64,000 nt of DNA from an uncultured Geobacteraceae bacterium (GTDB lineage Bacteria > Desulfobacterota > Desulfuromonadia > Geobacterales > Pseudopelobacteraceae), in assembly GCA_903939115.1 (NCBI GenBank), contig CAJAFV010000097.1:1-64000 (forward strand), given 5' to 3'. The notes beneath the pieces were generated by a model, which ran no database searches, was not told where the DNA came from, and saw only the letters and a list, made by a program, of their open reading frames with translations. Shown one piece after another: positions 16,568 through 26,016 of this stretch; position 1 is the stretch's first letter, and every line of letters begins with the position of its first letter. Made by a program: the position numbers and the translations under genes.

Positions 16568-17863
16568 ATGAGTGCAGTCGGAGCAGATTACCGCCTTGAC
16601 GGAATCTATAAACAGAGGCAGGACGGCTACTTCATGCAGCGGGTCAAGCTGCCGGCGGGTGTCATCTCCGCCGATCAGGCCCGGACAGTCGCAGCTGTTT
16701 CAACGCGTTTCGGCCAGGGGACAATTCACCTGACCACCCGCGGCAGTATAGAGATTCACTGGCTGAAAGAAGAAGACCTGCCCCGGATAAAACGCGAACT
16801 GGCCACGACCGGCCTGACCTCGCGCGGAGCCTGTGGCGGAGCGGTGCGCGGCATAACCAGCGGCAGTCAGGGCGCTCAGGGGTTTCCTCTGCTTGAAAAT
16901 CTTGCCCGACGCCTGCATCGCCACTTTACCGGCAATCCTCGTTTTGAGCGATTGCCCAAGAAGTTCAAAATCGGTATTGAGGCAGATGAGGCCGGCGGCA
17001 GGCACCTGATTCAGGATGTGGGACTGGTGCTGGCCGGGAACGAAGATGGGTGCGCTGTTTTCGATATCTGGATCGCCGGCGGTCTCGGACGGGAGCCGTA
17101 TCCCGGCTTTCTGTTCCTGGAACGGGTTCCGGAAGAGCGGATCATTCCGCTTATTGAGGCGATTGTCAGGGTTTACGCCGCTCATGCTCCACCACCAAAA
17201 CGCCTCAAATTTTTGGCCACAGAGTTTGGTGAGGCAAAACTGCGCGAGCTGATTGAAGCCGAGCCTTCATATAGCGAAAAGCTCCCGGCTGTCAGCGGTC
17301 TGCCGGAGCACCTTGTCGTCATGACGGATGGCCATCAACGTCTTGAACTGCCGGTGTTCGCCGGTACACTGACGTCAGAACAGCTTGTTGCCATTGCCGA
17401 CTGTGCCGACAGCCACGCCGACGGCATGTTGATAGTGACCGCCAATCAGGATATCGCCCTGCTGTTTACGCCTGCTGCCGATGCCGCCGCTGAACTGCAA
17501 AGGCTGCAGCACACTATCGGCATGGAGAGTGAAAGTCCCGCGATCACGTTTCGAATCTGTCCCGGCAGCCATGAGTGCAGGATGGGACTGGCCGCAACGA
17601 GAGATGTGGCGGGAGAGCTGGTGGAGCATATCACCGTTGCGGGTCAAAAGCTGAGTTGGGCACTGTCCGGTTGCGCCAACTCCTGCAGCCAGCCACAGCT
17701 GGCCGACGTAGGCATAATTGCTTCACGCCTGACGGCTGATGCCGAAGGACAAAAAACGCCTCGCTTTGACCTTTATCGGCGGCAGGATTCCGGGCTGGGA
17801 CATAAAGTCCAGGAAGGTTTGACAACGGTAGAGCTTATCGAAACGCTGCGTCATATCGAATAA
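16568..17863 (+). CDS. Siroheme/[4Fe-4S] sulfite (or nitrite) reductase
   Basis: 431 residues. It has the two-half ferredoxin-like repeat of the family (RGSIEIHW, RGACGGAVRG). The cluster cysteines appear as CPGSHEC (C-x5-C) and CANSC (C-x3-C), which hold the coupled siroheme and iron-sulfur cluster. It is shorter than E. coli CysI (about 570). AAGGAA lies 7 nt before the ATG. The cysK neighbour favours assimilatory sulfite reduction over nitrite reduction, but sequence alone does not separate them. The electron donor is not encoded nearby. Confidence 0.82.
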   Translation: MSAVGADYRLDGIYKQRQDGYFMQRVKLPAGVISADQARTVAAVSTRFGQGTIHLTTRGSIEIHWLKEEDLPRIKRELATTGLTSRGACGGAVRGITSGSQGAQGFPLLENLARRLHRHFTGNPRFERLPKKFKIGIEADEAGGRHLIQDVGLVLAGNEDGCAVFDIWIAGGLGREPYPGFLFLERVPEERIIPLIEAIVRVYAAHAPPPKRLKFLATEFGEAKLRELIEAEPSYSEKLPAVSGLPEHLVVMTDGHQRLELPVFAGTLTSEQLVAIADCADSHADGMLIVTANQDIALLFTPAADAAAELQRLQHTIGMESESPAITFRICPGSHECRMGLAATRDVAGELVEHITVAGQKLSWALSGCANSCSQPQLADVGIIASRLTADAEGQKTPRFDLYRRQDSGLGHKVQEGLTTVELIETLRHIE

Positions 17864-17980
17864 AAAGGTTTGGTTAGCCAAGCACTGGCATTTGTCTGGT
17901 GATTTATGCTATGCAGTAATACCAATTAGTGTATGTCGTGCCGGTGAGTTACTGATAGAACGGGATGTAAAGGAACAGCC

Positions 17981-19576
17981 ATGAATCAACATATACCGAG
18001 AATCCTTTGTGTAGATGACATACCTCTGAACCTGCAGATCTTGAAAAAACTGCTTTCCCGCCGTGACTATGAGGTGGTGACGGCGTTGAGTGGCCCTGAT
18101 GCGTTGGAGAAGATAAAGACAGAGAAGATCGACATCTGTCTTCTGGATGTGATGATGCCCGGAATGGACGGCTTTGAGGTCTGCCGCCGAATCAGGGCGG
18201 ATGATACGTACGGCACTCTTCCGGTTATCATGGTCACTGCCCTCACCGACAAGAAGGACCGAATTCGGGGGATCGAGGCCGGGGCAGATGATTTTATCTC
18301 CAAGCCATACGACATCGCCGAGATACTTGCCAGAATAAAGATGCTTTTGCATATCAGAATGATTATGGAAGAGCTGCGTCTCGCCAAAACCGCCGCCGAA
18401 GCCGCTAACGTCGCCAAGAGCGAATTCCTTGCGACCATGAGCCACGAGATACGTACTCCGATGAACTGCGTGATCGGTTTTACCGGGGTGCTGCTGGATA
18501 CCGAACTGACCGACGATCAGCGGAAGTACGCTGAGCTTGTCCGCAAAAGCGGCGAGAACCTGCTCGAGTTGATCAACAATATCCTGGATTTCTCTAAAAT
18601 CGGGGCTGGTAAACTGGATATCGAAATACTCGACTTCGATTTGAGAACAACAGTTGAAGACGCCGCCGAGATGCTGACTATGCTTACTGCAAAAGCAGGA
18701 CTGGAACTGATCTGCCACATTAATCCCGCCGTGCCGTCACTGTTGAGAGGCGATCCCGGAAGAGTCCGCCAGATCATCACCAACCTGGTCAGTAACGCCA
18801 TCAAATTCACCCAGAAGGGAAAAATAGTAATCAGCGCAGAGGTTGAATCTGATTTAGGCGCATCTGTCATGATTCGTTTCTCTGTCAGCGATACCGGCAT
18901 CGGTATTCCGGAAAACAAGCGTGCCGCAATCTTTGATCCGTTTACCCAGGCGGATGGGTCCACCTCCCGCATTTACGGCGGCACCGGTCTGGGGCTGGCT
19001 ATCTGCAGGCAGTTGACGGAGCTGATGGGGGGGGAGATCGGTGTGGAGAGCATTGTGGGCACGGGCTCGACCTTCTGGTTCACCGTGCGACTCGATAAGC
19101 AAACCTCCTCACATCAAACCCCCGAGGTTTCAAGGGGTACCGTCAACCACGATAGCATGGCAAAACCGGCAAAACCAGCCAAACAGGGCGTCCGTATCCT
19201 GTTGGCCGAAGACCACGTGACCAACCAGCAGATAGCTATGATCATGTTGAACAAACTCGGCTACAAGGCTGATGTGGTCGCGGACGGGCTGGAGGCGGTG
19301 CGTGCGCTTGAACTGATAAACTACGATCTGGTGCTGATGGACAGCCTGATGCCGGAAATGAACGGTTTTGAAGCAACCGCCATGATCCGGAGCGCACAGT
19401 CGAAGGTCCTCAATCGTTCCGTGCCGATCATCGCCATGACCGCCAATACCATGTCGGGATATCGGGAGAAGTGTCTTGAAGCAGGGATGAATGACTATCT
19501 GTCGAAACCGGTAAAGAGGGATGAACTGTCTCTCTTGCTGGAGAAATGGCTGAATTCAGAGCATGAAAGCAAATAG
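17981..19576 (+). CDS. Soluble receiver-histidine kinase-receiver hybrid protein
   Basis: 531 residues with no transmembrane segment. The N-terminal receiver (7-125) has [17 protein letters not shown] and SKPYD. HisKA shows [12 protein letters not shown] near 150-160, followed by HATPase boxes ([15 protein letters not shown]). The C-terminal receiver (about 405-525) has [18 protein letters not shown] and [15 protein letters not shown] precedes the ATG. The last receiver closely resembles the second receiver of the scaffold gene at 10084, including REKCLEAGM, which suggests duplication within this cluster. Input probably comes through the first receiver from another kinase. Confidence 0.9.
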   Translation: MNQHIPRILCVDDIPLNLQILKKLLSRRDYEVVTALSGPDALEKIKTEKIDICLLDVMMPGMDGFEVCRRIRADDTYGTLPVIMVTALTDKKDRIRGIEAGADDFISKPYDIAEILARIKMLLHIRMIMEELRLAKTAAEAANVAKSEFLATMSHEIRTPMNCVIGFTGVLLDTELTDDQRKYAELVRKSGENLLELINNILDFSKIGAGKLDIEILDFDLRTTVEDAAEMLTMLTAKAGLELICHINPAVPSLLRGDPGRVRQIITNLVSNAIKFTQKGKIVISAEVESDLGASVMIRFSVSDTGIGIPENKRAAIFDPFTQADGSTSRIYGGTGLGLAICRQLTELMGGEIGVESIVGTGSTFWFTVRLDKQTSSHQTPEVSRGTVNHDSMAKPAKPAKQGVRILLAEDHVTNQQIAMIMLNKLGYKADVVADGLEAVRALELINYDLVLMDSLMPEMNGFEATAMIRSAQSKVLNRSVPIIAMTANTMSGYREKCLEAGMNDYLSKPVKRDELSLLLEKWLNSEHESK

Positions 19577-19598
19577 AGAAATTTTAATGTCGGACATG

Positions 19599-19612
19599 GC
19601 CTTATTTAAGGC
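19599..19612. promoter_or_regulatory. Inverted repeat GCCTTA-TT-TAAGGC
   Basis: Perfect 6-bp arms, 45 bp upstream of the lone receiver gene. It has no T-run behind it, so it could be an operator rather than a terminator. Confidence 0.25.
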
Positions 19613-19656
19613 ACAATAAACGGGCACAATCGCGTTGAAGCGAAAGGAGATTTACC

Positions 19657-20055
19657 ATGACGGAAGGTCTGGAAAAAAAATGCACCATACTGATCGTTGA
19701 CGATGTTGAGGATAATATTACCCTGCTTGATGCACTTCTTCGCTCGGAATACACCATTCTGACAGCCTCGAGTGGCGTTGAGGCGCTCGAAACAGCCCGT
19801 ACAGAGATGCCTGATCTGATTCTGCTCGACATCATGATGCCGGAAATGGATGGCTATGAAGTCTGCAGGGCGCTTAAAGCGGATCCCGCTACGCAGAAGA
19901 TTCCTGTCATTTTTGTGACAGCACGGCTCAATCAGGGCGATGAAACAAAAGGGTTCGAGGCTGGTGGGGTGGACTACATCACCAAACCGTTCTTCGGCGC
20001 CATCGTCACTGCCCGTATCAAGGTACATCTGGCTCCGAAATGTATGACTATTTGA
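19657..20055 (+). CDS. Stand-alone response-regulator receiver
   Basis: 132 residues, AAAGGAG 7 nt before the ATG. It is a complete receiver: ILIVDD, phosphoacceptor in LLDIMMPEMDG, TA in FVTARL and K in ITKPF. The sequence GFEAGGVDYITKPF is typical of receivers that continue into HD-GYP or GGDEF domains. Here the chain stops after HLAPKCMTI, just past the last helix. It may be a CheY-like relay for the hybrid kinase upstream or a truncated remnant of a longer protein. Confidence 0.85.
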   Translation: MTEGLEKKCTILIVDDVEDNITLLDALLRSEYTILTASSGVEALETARTEMPDLILLDIMMPEMDGYEVCRALKADPATQKIPVIFVTARLNQGDETKGFEAGGVDYITKPFFGAIVTARIKVHLAPKCMTI

Positions 20056-20064
20056 CTCTTTAAC

Positions 20065-20106
20065 TGCCATTCGGGATATTGGCGATCCCTTTTTCCTGTA
20101 ATGGCA
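20065..20106 (+). terminator. Nested hairpin, probable terminator after the lone receiver
   Basis: An inner stem GGGAT/ATCCC (20073-20077, 20085-20089) is followed directly by five T. An outer pair TGCCATT/AATGGCA (20065-20071, 20100-20106) encloses both. The inner hairpin alone would terminate the receiver transcript before the ABC permease. Confidence 0.6.
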
Positions 20107-20142
20107 ATTCAACTGGAATAAGCTCCTGAGCGGAGATTTATC

Positions 20143-20922
20143 TTGAAACGTTTGGTTACACATACGGACGGGCAGCCGGTTGCAGTGGCTGCCCGGGTTG
20201 TTTCCTGGCTCCTGGTGGCACTGCTGACGGCAGCCCTTTTCAGTTTTGCCTTTAGTCAGCTGCAGTATGGCTGGAACTGGGACGCCATCTGGCAGTACCG
20301 GCAAAAGTTTCTCCAGGGATGGCTGATGACGGTGATAATTTCTGCCGCCGCCCTGGTGGTTAGTCTCGTCATTGGCCTGCTGACGGCGCTGGCGCGGCGA
20401 TCATCATTTCTGCCGCTGCGCTATTTGGCCGTGCTCTATGTTGAAACAATCCGCGGTACGCCGCTGCTTGTGCAGATACTTATTCTGTTTTATGTCGTGG
20501 CTAACGCCATTGGTATTGAAAACCGGTATGTGGTTGGAGTAATAACGCTTTCTCTGTTTGCCGGCGCCTATCTGGCCGAAATGATCCGCTCCGGCATTGA
20601 AAGCATTCGTGATTCACAGCTGGAATCTGCCCGTGCCATCGGGTTGACCCGGTCGCAAACGTACCGTTATGTCATTTTTCCCCAGGTGGTGCGGCAGCTT
20701 ATTCCACCGCTCACCGGCCAGTTTGCCTCGATTATCAAAGATTCATCGCTGTTGTCGATTATTGCCGTCAGCGAATTTACCCTGAACGCTCAGGAAGTAA
20801 ACGCGTTCACCTACAGCACCCTGGAAAGCTACCTGCCGCTTGCGGTCGGGTACCTGCTGCTGACGCTGCCGGTTTCTCTGATGAGCCGCGCTCTGGAGCG
20901 AAAATTTCACTATGCGACTTGA
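20143..20922 (+). CDS. Polar amino-acid ABC transporter permease (HisM/GlnP type)
   Basis: 259 residues from a TTG with GGAG 7 nt upstream. It has about five hydrophobic segments and the family loop ETIRGTPLLVQI. The EAA-type coupling loop reads ESARAIGLTRSQTYRYV. It forms the membrane channel of an amino-acid importer. The ATPase gene overlaps its end by 11 nt. No periplasmic binding protein gene is adjacent, so the substrate cannot be named. Confidence 0.9.
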   Translation: MKRLVTHTDGQPVAVAARVVSWLLVALLTAALFSFAFSQLQYGWNWDAIWQYRQKFLQGWLMTVIISAAALVVSLVIGLLTALARRSSFLPLRYLAVLYVETIRGTPLLVQILILFYVVANAIGIENRYVVGVITLSLFAGAYLAEMIRSGIESIRDSQLESARAIGLTRSQTYRYVIFPQVVRQLIPPLTGQFASIIKDSSLLSIIAVSEFTLNAQEVNAFTYSTLESYLPLAVGYLLLTLPVSLMSRALERKFHYAT

Positions 20923-21643
20923 ATTCTGCGGTCTCGGCAAACAGTTCGGGGAACAGCAGGCGCTGCGTGATGTCACGCTGACGATTCCCGAGTTTCAGTC
21001 ACTTGCGATCATCGGTCCTTCCGGGGGCGGCAAGACCACTTTGCTGAGAATCATCGCCGGTCTGGAAATTCAGGAAAAGGGGTACCTCTGTATCAACGGC
21101 CAGCGGCTTGAAGTCGATGAAGAGGCGCTTTTGGCGCATCGCCGCACTATCGGGACGGTGTTCCAGGCGTACAATCTTTTCCCGCACCTGACCGCGCTGG
21201 AAAATGTGGTGCTGCCGCTGGTGAAGGTGCACGGGTTCTCGGAGCGAGAGGCGCGCGACACTGCCGGAGCGCTGTTTGCGCGTTTCCAGTTGGCCGGACA
21301 CGCGCATCGGCGTCCGGCCGAGCTCTCCGGGGGACAGCAGCAGCGGGTTGCCATCGTGCGGGCCATTGCCATCAAACCGCGCTTTCTCCTTTTCGATGAA
21401 CCGACCTCCGCGCTTGATCCGGAGATGACGGCAGAGGTGCTTGATTTCATCGCTGAGCTGCGCGGGGAAGGGCGTGATCTGATCATCGTTACGCACAATA
21501 TGGGCTTTGCACGCGAAGTCTCCGATCACTGCCTGTTTATTGCCGCTGGTGAGGTGCAGGAGGCTGGGCAGTCAAGCGATCTGTTCAGAAAACCGCACAA
21601 TCCGTTGCTGGTTAATTTTCTCGCCAAGGTCCTCCGTTACTGA
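20912..21643 (+). CDS. Polar amino-acid ABC transporter ATP-binding protein (GlnQ/HisP type)
   Basis: 243 residues. Walker A GPSGGGKTT near 34-42, Q-loop FQAYNLFPH, signature LSGGQQQR, Walker B FLLFDEPTSALDP, H-loop VTHNM. It starts inside the permease gene and overlaps the convergent lhgO gene by 32 bp at its 3' end. It powers the permease upstream. Confidence 0.93.
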   Translation: MRLEFCGLGKQFGEQQALRDVTLTIPEFQSLAIIGPSGGGKTTLLRIIAGLEIQEKGYLCINGQRLEVDEEALLAHRRTIGTVFQAYNLFPHLTALENVVLPLVKVHGFSEREARDTAGALFARFQLAGHAHRRPAELSGGQQQRVAIVRAIAIKPRFLLFDEPTSALDPEMTAEVLDFIAELRGEGRDLIIVTHNMGFAREVSDHCLFIAAGEVQEAGQSSDLFRKPHNPLLVNFLAKVLRY

Positions 21644-22841
21644 TTCCTTCCGCAAGCGCCGTTACTTTCTCCACAATATAACCACCGATCGGAATTGCGG
21701 ATGTCGCCGCAGGGGAGGGGGCATTGCAGACCGCCAGGGCTCGTCTGGTGTTGACGAACAGGAAATCGCTGACCAGCGTACCCTCTCTGGTGACCGCCTG
21801 CGCGCGGATGCCGGCCGGGTAGTCGTGCAGATCCTCACGGGTAAGAGATGGGCAGTATTTGCGCACCAGTTCAAGATAGCCCGCCTTGTGCAGGGCGTTT
21901 TTCAACTCCACCATGCTTACGGAAAAATTCCTGTACAGGACTTTGAGCAGTCCCGGGTAGGTGAGCATCTCGATGGTGTCACTCAGGCTGAACGCGAATC
22001 TGCCGTACCCTTCCCGCTTGAAGGCGAGGACGGCATTCGGCCCGACAGTGACCGTGCCGTCAATCATGCGGGTCAGATGAACCCCGAGAAAGGGGAGTTC
22101 CGGATCGGGGATCGGATAGATCAAGTGGTTGACAATCCGGTTATGTTCTGCCGCCAGCAGAAAGTAATCGCCACGGAAAGGGATGATTTTGAACTCCGGC
22201 TGAGTTCCCAGCATTGTGACGATCCGGTCAGCCATCACCCCGGCGCAGGCCACTAAAAAACGTCCGGTGAAACTGCCGGTGAAGGTCACGACGGTAATCT
22301 GGTCGGATTGTTCGTGTATGGCCACAACCCTGCTGTTATAGCGAACCTCGCCGCCGCCCTCCACCACCAGTTCAGCCATTTTTTTCGTTATTTCGCTGTA
22401 GCTGACAATGCCGGTCGACGGCACCAGAAGCGCCCCGACTCCTGAAATATTCGGCTCGCACTCTTTCAGCTGTTGAGCCGTCAGCTGTTCGATCGGGATT
22501 TCGTTTTCGGCACAGCGGGTCACTAACGCCGCCATCCTCCCGAACTCCTGCTCGTTGGTCGCTACCAGCAGTTTGCCGCATTGGTCGTATCTGATACCAT
22601 AATCGGCACAGAATTTTTTGGTAGCGATGTTTCCTTCCTTACAGAAACGTGCTTTCAGACTTCCGGGGGTGTAATAAACACCGGCATGAATAACACCGGA
22701 ATTCCTGCCGGTCTGGTGACACGCCGGGCGAGCTTCTTTCTCCAGCACCAGTACCGAGCAGCCGGGGAAAGCCCGTTGCAGCTGCCATGCCGTCGATACG
22801 CCGATTATTCCGGCGCCGATTACGATGTAGTCATATGTCAT
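21612..22841 (-). CDS. lhgO: L-2-hydroxyglutarate oxidase/dehydrogenase
   Basis: 409 residues. The N-terminal FAD-binding Rossmann motif is VIGAGIIG, followed by LEKEARPACHQTGRNSGVIH, typical of LhgO in the DAO superfamily. It oxidises L-2-hydroxyglutarate to 2-oxoglutarate. AAGGAG lies 5 nt before the ATG. The start overlaps the lysR stop (ATGA), so the two are translationally coupled and the regulator may control it. The 3' end runs into the ABC ATPase gene on the other strand. Confidence 0.9.
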   Translation of the reverse strand: MTYDYIVIGAGIIGVSTAWQLQRAFPGCSVLVLEKEARPACHQTGRNSGVIHAGVYYTPGSLKARFCKEGNIATKKFCADYGIRYDQCGKLLVATNEQEFGRMAALVTRCAENEIPIEQLTAQQLKECEPNISGVGALLVPSTGIVSYSEITKKMAELVVEGGGEVRYNSRVVAIHEQSDQITVVTFTGSFTGRFLVACAGVMADRIVTMLGTQPEFKIIPFRGDYFLLAAEHNRIVNHLIYPIPDPELPFLGVHLTRMIDGTVTVGPNAVLAFKREGYGRFAFSLSDTIEMLTYPGLLKVLYRNFSVSMVELKNALHKAGYLELVRKYCPSLTREDLHDYPAGIRAQAVTREGTLVSDFLFVNTRRALAVCNAPSPAATSAIPIGGYIVEKVTALAEGISNGGPWREN

Positions 22842-23731
22842 AGGTTCTCCTTTCGTAATATGAGAGAAAATGCCGCCGCTGCGGGAGAAAGGGTTCTTCC
22901 CTTGCGGCGCACCAGGGAAAAGGTGCGGGTTATGGTGAGTCCCGCCAGGTTAATCGGCACCAGTTCACCGTGCAGCAACTCTTCGCGAACAGCCATTTCA
23001 GAAATAAACGCCACCCCGCAACCTGCCAGCACCGCCTGCTTGATCGCTTCGCTGCTCGAGATCGTAGCGCAGACCGCCAACTCTTCCGTTTTGATGCCGT
23101 GCTGCCTGAGCGCGGCATTAACGACATCGTTAGTACCCGAGCCCTTTTCACGCATGATTATCGGTGCTTTGAGGAACTCTTCCGGCTGAACATCAGAACG
23201 CCCGCACCACTGGTGCCCTTTTCGTGCGACCAGAAGAATCACATCGTGGCCGAGTGCTTCCGATGTGAACTGTTTCTCGTCAGCCGTCGTCCCGACGATC
23301 CCGATCTCGATATGTTCTTCAAGCAGTTTTGCAAGAATCTCACTGCTGTCTCCTATCTCGGCTTTCACGGTGATACCGGGATCAGTGGCGCGGAGAGCGG
23401 CAATCGCTTTTGGCAGCAGGTATGTGCCGGGGATTGTGCTGCCGCCGACACAAAGCTCAACACCGTCGCACTGGCGGAACTGCAGCATGGCCTGCTCCGT
23501 CTCTTTCAGGGATTTAAGAACCTGCTGCGCGTGTGCGAGCATGATTTTTCCCGCTTCGGTCGGTATGGCTCCCCGTCCGGTGCGGTCGAGCAGCCGGACT
23601 CCGCAGAGGTCCTCCAGTGTTGCAATATGCTGGCTGGCGGTCGATTGCGTAATAAAAGCCGCGTCTGCGCCCTTCGAAAAACTGCCGGTAGTAGCTATGG
23701 TCACAAAGATTTCAAGTTGTTTGATATTCAT
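22838..23731 (-). CDS. LysR-family transcriptional regulator
   Basis: 297 residues. The N-terminal winged helix (MNIKQLEIFVTIATTGSFSK, QSTASQHIATLE) is followed by a substrate-binding domain (GTYLLPKAI, GSGTNDV, GCGVAFISE). It resembles the CysL/CbbR branch and proteins annotated as selenium-metabolism LysR regulators, but the inducer cannot be told from sequence. It is divergent from the rhodanese gene, with a dyad in the shared region, and co-transcribed with lhgO. Confidence 0.88.
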   Translation of the reverse strand: MNIKQLEIFVTIATTGSFSKGADAAFITQSTASQHIATLEDLCGVRLLDRTGRGAIPTEAGKIMLAHAQQVLKSLKETEQAMLQFRQCDGVELCVGGSTIPGTYLLPKAIAALRATDPGITVKAEIGDSSEILAKLLEEHIEIGIVGTTADEKQFTSEALGHDVILLVARKGHQWCGRSDVQPEEFLKAPIIMREKGSGTNDVVNAALRQHGIKTEELAVCATISSSEAIKQAVLAGCGVAFISEMAVREELLHGELVPINLAGLTITRTFSLVRRKGRTLSPAAAAFSLILRKENL

Positions 23732-23788
23732 GCCGGCAACATATCGTAAAAACCAATTTGTGTCATCGTAATTATCGGAGATATCAAT

Positions 23789-23816
23789 TTGACATACGCA
23801 TTTATTCGTATACTAT
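23789..23816 (+). promoter_or_regulatory. Promoter of the rhodanese gene with an embedded dyad
   Basis: TTGACA at 23789-23794, a 16-nt spacer and TACTAT at 23811-23816. The spacer contains the inverted repeat ATACG-N8-CGTAT (23794-23811). A protein bound there would block RNA polymerase. LysR, encoded divergently, is the obvious candidate. Confidence 0.6.
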
Positions 23817-23848
23817 TGCTATCTTGATTTTTCCCAGAGGAGACAATA

Positions 23849-24268
23849 ATGACACGAATTTCAGTACTGGTACTGCTGCTGCTTTGTTGGGCTGCCACAG
23901 CGATGGCAGATGGTTACAACTATGTTGAACAGGACCAGTTCAAGCTATGGCTCGAGCTGGGGAAGGATTTGGCCATTGTTGACATTCAGGTTCCGGAAGA
24001 ATTTCAGCAGCACCACTTCAAAGGCTCATTAGAGACCAACAGCTATCCGGTCAAATCAGCAGCCGACAGGCAGAAACTTGATGCCGTTCTGCCCAAGCTC
24101 TCTGCAACCCAGAAGGACGTGGTTGTCATCTGCCCGCGCGGTGGAGGTGGTGCAAAAAACACCTATGACTACCTGAAAGAAAAAGGTATCGATGAGAAGC
24201 GGATTTTCATCCTTAAGGAAGGTATGCAGGGTTGGCCGTATAAGGAATTAATGGTAGGCGGTAAATAA
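23849..24268 (+). CDS. Periplasmic rhodanese-like sulfurtransferase
   Basis: 139 residues. A signal peptide of about 20 residues ends in ATAMA-D. A single rhodanese domain has its active cysteine in the loop CPRGGGGAKNT near residue 95. An upstream AGAGGAGA supports the start. Such proteins move sulfane sulfur or act in thiosulfate, polysulfide or selenium handling. The loop is glycine-rich and lacks the acidic residue of thiosulfate-specific enzymes, so the substrate is open. Confidence 0.85.
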   Translation: MTRISVLVLLLLCWAATAMADGYNYVEQDQFKLWLELGKDLAIVDIQVPEEFQQHHFKGSLETNSYPVKSAADRQKLDAVLPKLSATQKDVVVICPRGGGGAKNTYDYLKEKGIDEKRIFILKEGMQGWPYKELMVGGK

Positions 24269-24361
24269 TATTCCGGGTCGCGGATGGAGCGGTCCGCTAA
24301 CTCAAAACTCCGCCCCCCTTTGACAAACTCAGGGCGAATGTATTTCATCGGCAATTCAGTG

Positions 24362-24404
24362 ATCTTCCGTTCATGATGATCTTGCAGAACCATGAACGGA
24401 AGAT
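24362..24404. terminator. 14-bp perfect hairpin between convergent genes
   Basis: ATCTTCCGTTCATG at 24362-24375 pairs with its exact complement at 24391-24404 across a 15-nt loop. It lies between the rhodanese and gltX stops. It lacks a clear T-run on either strand, so it may stabilise 3' ends rather than terminate alone. Confidence 0.55.
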
Positions 24405-24438
24405 TAGAACAAATCAGTAAGAGTAAAGCAGTTCCCAG

Positions 24439-25842
24439 CTATTTCCCCGCCACGAACTCACGTGCCGCCTGAATCCTCCTGATTGTCTCCTCAACTCCGA
24501 GTGTGACCACAATTTCCCCGATTCCCGGAGCTTGTGTGCCACCTGAAAGCGCTATTCTGACAGGCTGCCCGACCTGACCCATCTTCCAGCTGTTTTCGGT
24601 GCAGACCTCTTTGAAGAGAGCATCAATTCCGGCAGCATCAACGGCTGATGACGATGAAAGTTTCTCTATTACTGCGGTGAAAACCGCCAGCAGCAGTTCC
24701 TTGTCAAACTTTGCCAGAGCTGCGTCGTCATACACGATCGGAGCGTTGTAGTAGAAGAGTGCCCGCTCTGCCATCTCCTCGAGGGTCTGGGCGCGCTCCT
24801 GCAAGGTTTTGACAACCGCTGTCAGATTCGGTCCGTTGGCTGTTGTTACCTCCCGGAGTGAGAGATGCGGCAGCAGGAGAGTGGCCAGGCGATCCGGGTC
24901 ACTGTTCTTGATATAATGGGCATTGAGCCAGTTGAGCTTTTCCGTATTGAAGACTGAAGCTGACCGCCCAACGTTGCTGATATCAAATTTCTGAATCATC
25001 TCCTCACGGCCGAAAATCTCGTCATCACCGTGGCTCCACCCCAAACGAACCAGGTAGTTAAGCAGTGCTTCCGGCAGATATCCCATATCGCGATACGAAA
25101 TAACGCTGGTTGCGCCATGCCGCTTGGAGAGGCGCGCTTTATCAGCACCGAGAATCATCGGAACGTGGGCGAATTTCGGCACCGGAAAACCGAGAGCTTC
25201 ATAGAGCTGAATTTGACGCGGTGTGTTATTTACGTGGTCGTCACCCCTAATGACCGTTGTTATGTGCATAGTGGCATCGTCGATTACCACGCAGAAATTG
25301 TAGGTCGGAGTGCCGTCGGTGCGCTGGATTATCAGGTCGTCAAGCTCTTCATTCGGGAAGGTAATGGTGCCCTTTATCAGGTCATCAAAGCTGGTCACAC
25401 CGCCGTGTGGCGCCCGGAAGCGGATAACGTGCGGCTGGTCGCCAGGCTGAACGGCACGATCACGGCAGGTGCCGTCATACTTCGGTTTACGTCCCTCCAC
25501 CATCGCAAGGTTCCTCTTGGCGTCAAGTTCTTCAGCCGTGCAGTAGCATTTATACGCTTTTCCGGCAGCAACAAGCTTTTGAACATATTCCTTATAGAGC
25601 GGAAAGTAATCAGATTGATAGAATGGTCCCTCGTCCCACTCAAGCCCGAGCCACTTCATCCCTTCCAGGATAGCGTCTACAGACTCTTTCGTGGAGCGTT
25701 CCACATCAGTGTCTTCGATGCGTAAAATGAACGTAGCACCTTGATTCCTGGCCAACAGCCAGTTAAAAAGTGCGGTGCGGGCTCCACCGACGTGAAGATA
25801 ACCGGTAGGACTGGGGGCAAAACGGACTCTAAGCTCAGACAT
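24439..25842 (-). CDS. gltX: Glutamyl-tRNA synthetase
   Basis: 467 residues from the ATG at 25842, where AGAGGAG stands 8 nt upstream. A longer open frame to 25962 has no site and crosses the promoter. The HIGH-type motif is HVGG in [16 protein letters not shown], and the KMSKS-type motif is KLSKRHG. A class I synthetase that charges tRNA-Glu, and tRNA-Gln if no GlnRS exists in the organism. It is divergent from the acyl-CoA synthetase gene. Confidence 0.95.
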   Translation of the reverse strand: MSELRVRFAPSPTGYLHVGGARTALFNWLLARNQGATFILRIEDTDVERSTKESVDAILEGMKWLGLEWDEGPFYQSDYFPLYKEYVQKLVAAGKAYKCYCTAEELDAKRNLAMVEGRKPKYDGTCRDRAVQPGDQPHVIRFRAPHGGVTSFDDLIKGTITFPNEELDDLIIQRTDGTPTYNFCVVIDDATMHITTVIRGDDHVNNTPRQIQLYEALGFPVPKFAHVPMILGADKARLSKRHGATSVISYRDMGYLPEALLNYLVRLGWSHGDDEIFGREEMIQKFDISNVGRSASVFNTEKLNWLNAHYIKNSDPDRLATLLLPHLSLREVTTANGPNLTAVVKTLQERAQTLEEMAERALFYYNAPIVYDDAALAKFDKELLLAVFTAVIEKLSSSSAVDAAGIDALFKEVCTENSWKMGQVGQPVRIALSGGTQAPGIGEIVVTLGVEETIRRIQAAREFVAGK

Positions 25843-25894
25843 GGTAGTAACTCCTCTTGCTGGGTACAATCTGCTGTGATTTTTGTGAACCGCG

Positions 25895-25903
25895 ACTATA
25901 CCA
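25895..25903 (-). promoter_or_regulatory. Extended -10 promoter for gltX
   Basis: The minus strand reads TGGTATAGT (TG-n-TATAGT), an extended -10 element about 55 nt before the gltX ATG. No good -35 was found, as is usual for this class. Confidence 0.5.
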
Positions 25904-25955
25904 TTCCCGGCTTCTCCAAAAAAGCATTTTCTGACCGGCAGCCATTGCTTTTGCT

Positions 25956-25986
25956 TTGACAAAACAGTGTTCCGCTATGCTACTAT
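25956..25986 (+). promoter_or_regulatory. Sigma70-like promoter of the acyl-CoA synthetase gene
   Basis: TTGACA at 25956-25961, a 19-nt spacer and TACTAT at 25981-25986. The start point would fall near 25993, which favours the GTG at 26017 over the ATG at 25996 as translation start. Confidence 0.5.
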
Positions 25987-26016
25987 GCACCCAAAATGGC
26001 GTCATGGAGGTTTCGC

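Noticed and set aside
25843-25962. Longer gltX start
   Set aside because: The extra 40 residues do not resemble GltX, cross an extended -10 promoter, and the ATG at 25842 has a strong AGAGGAG.
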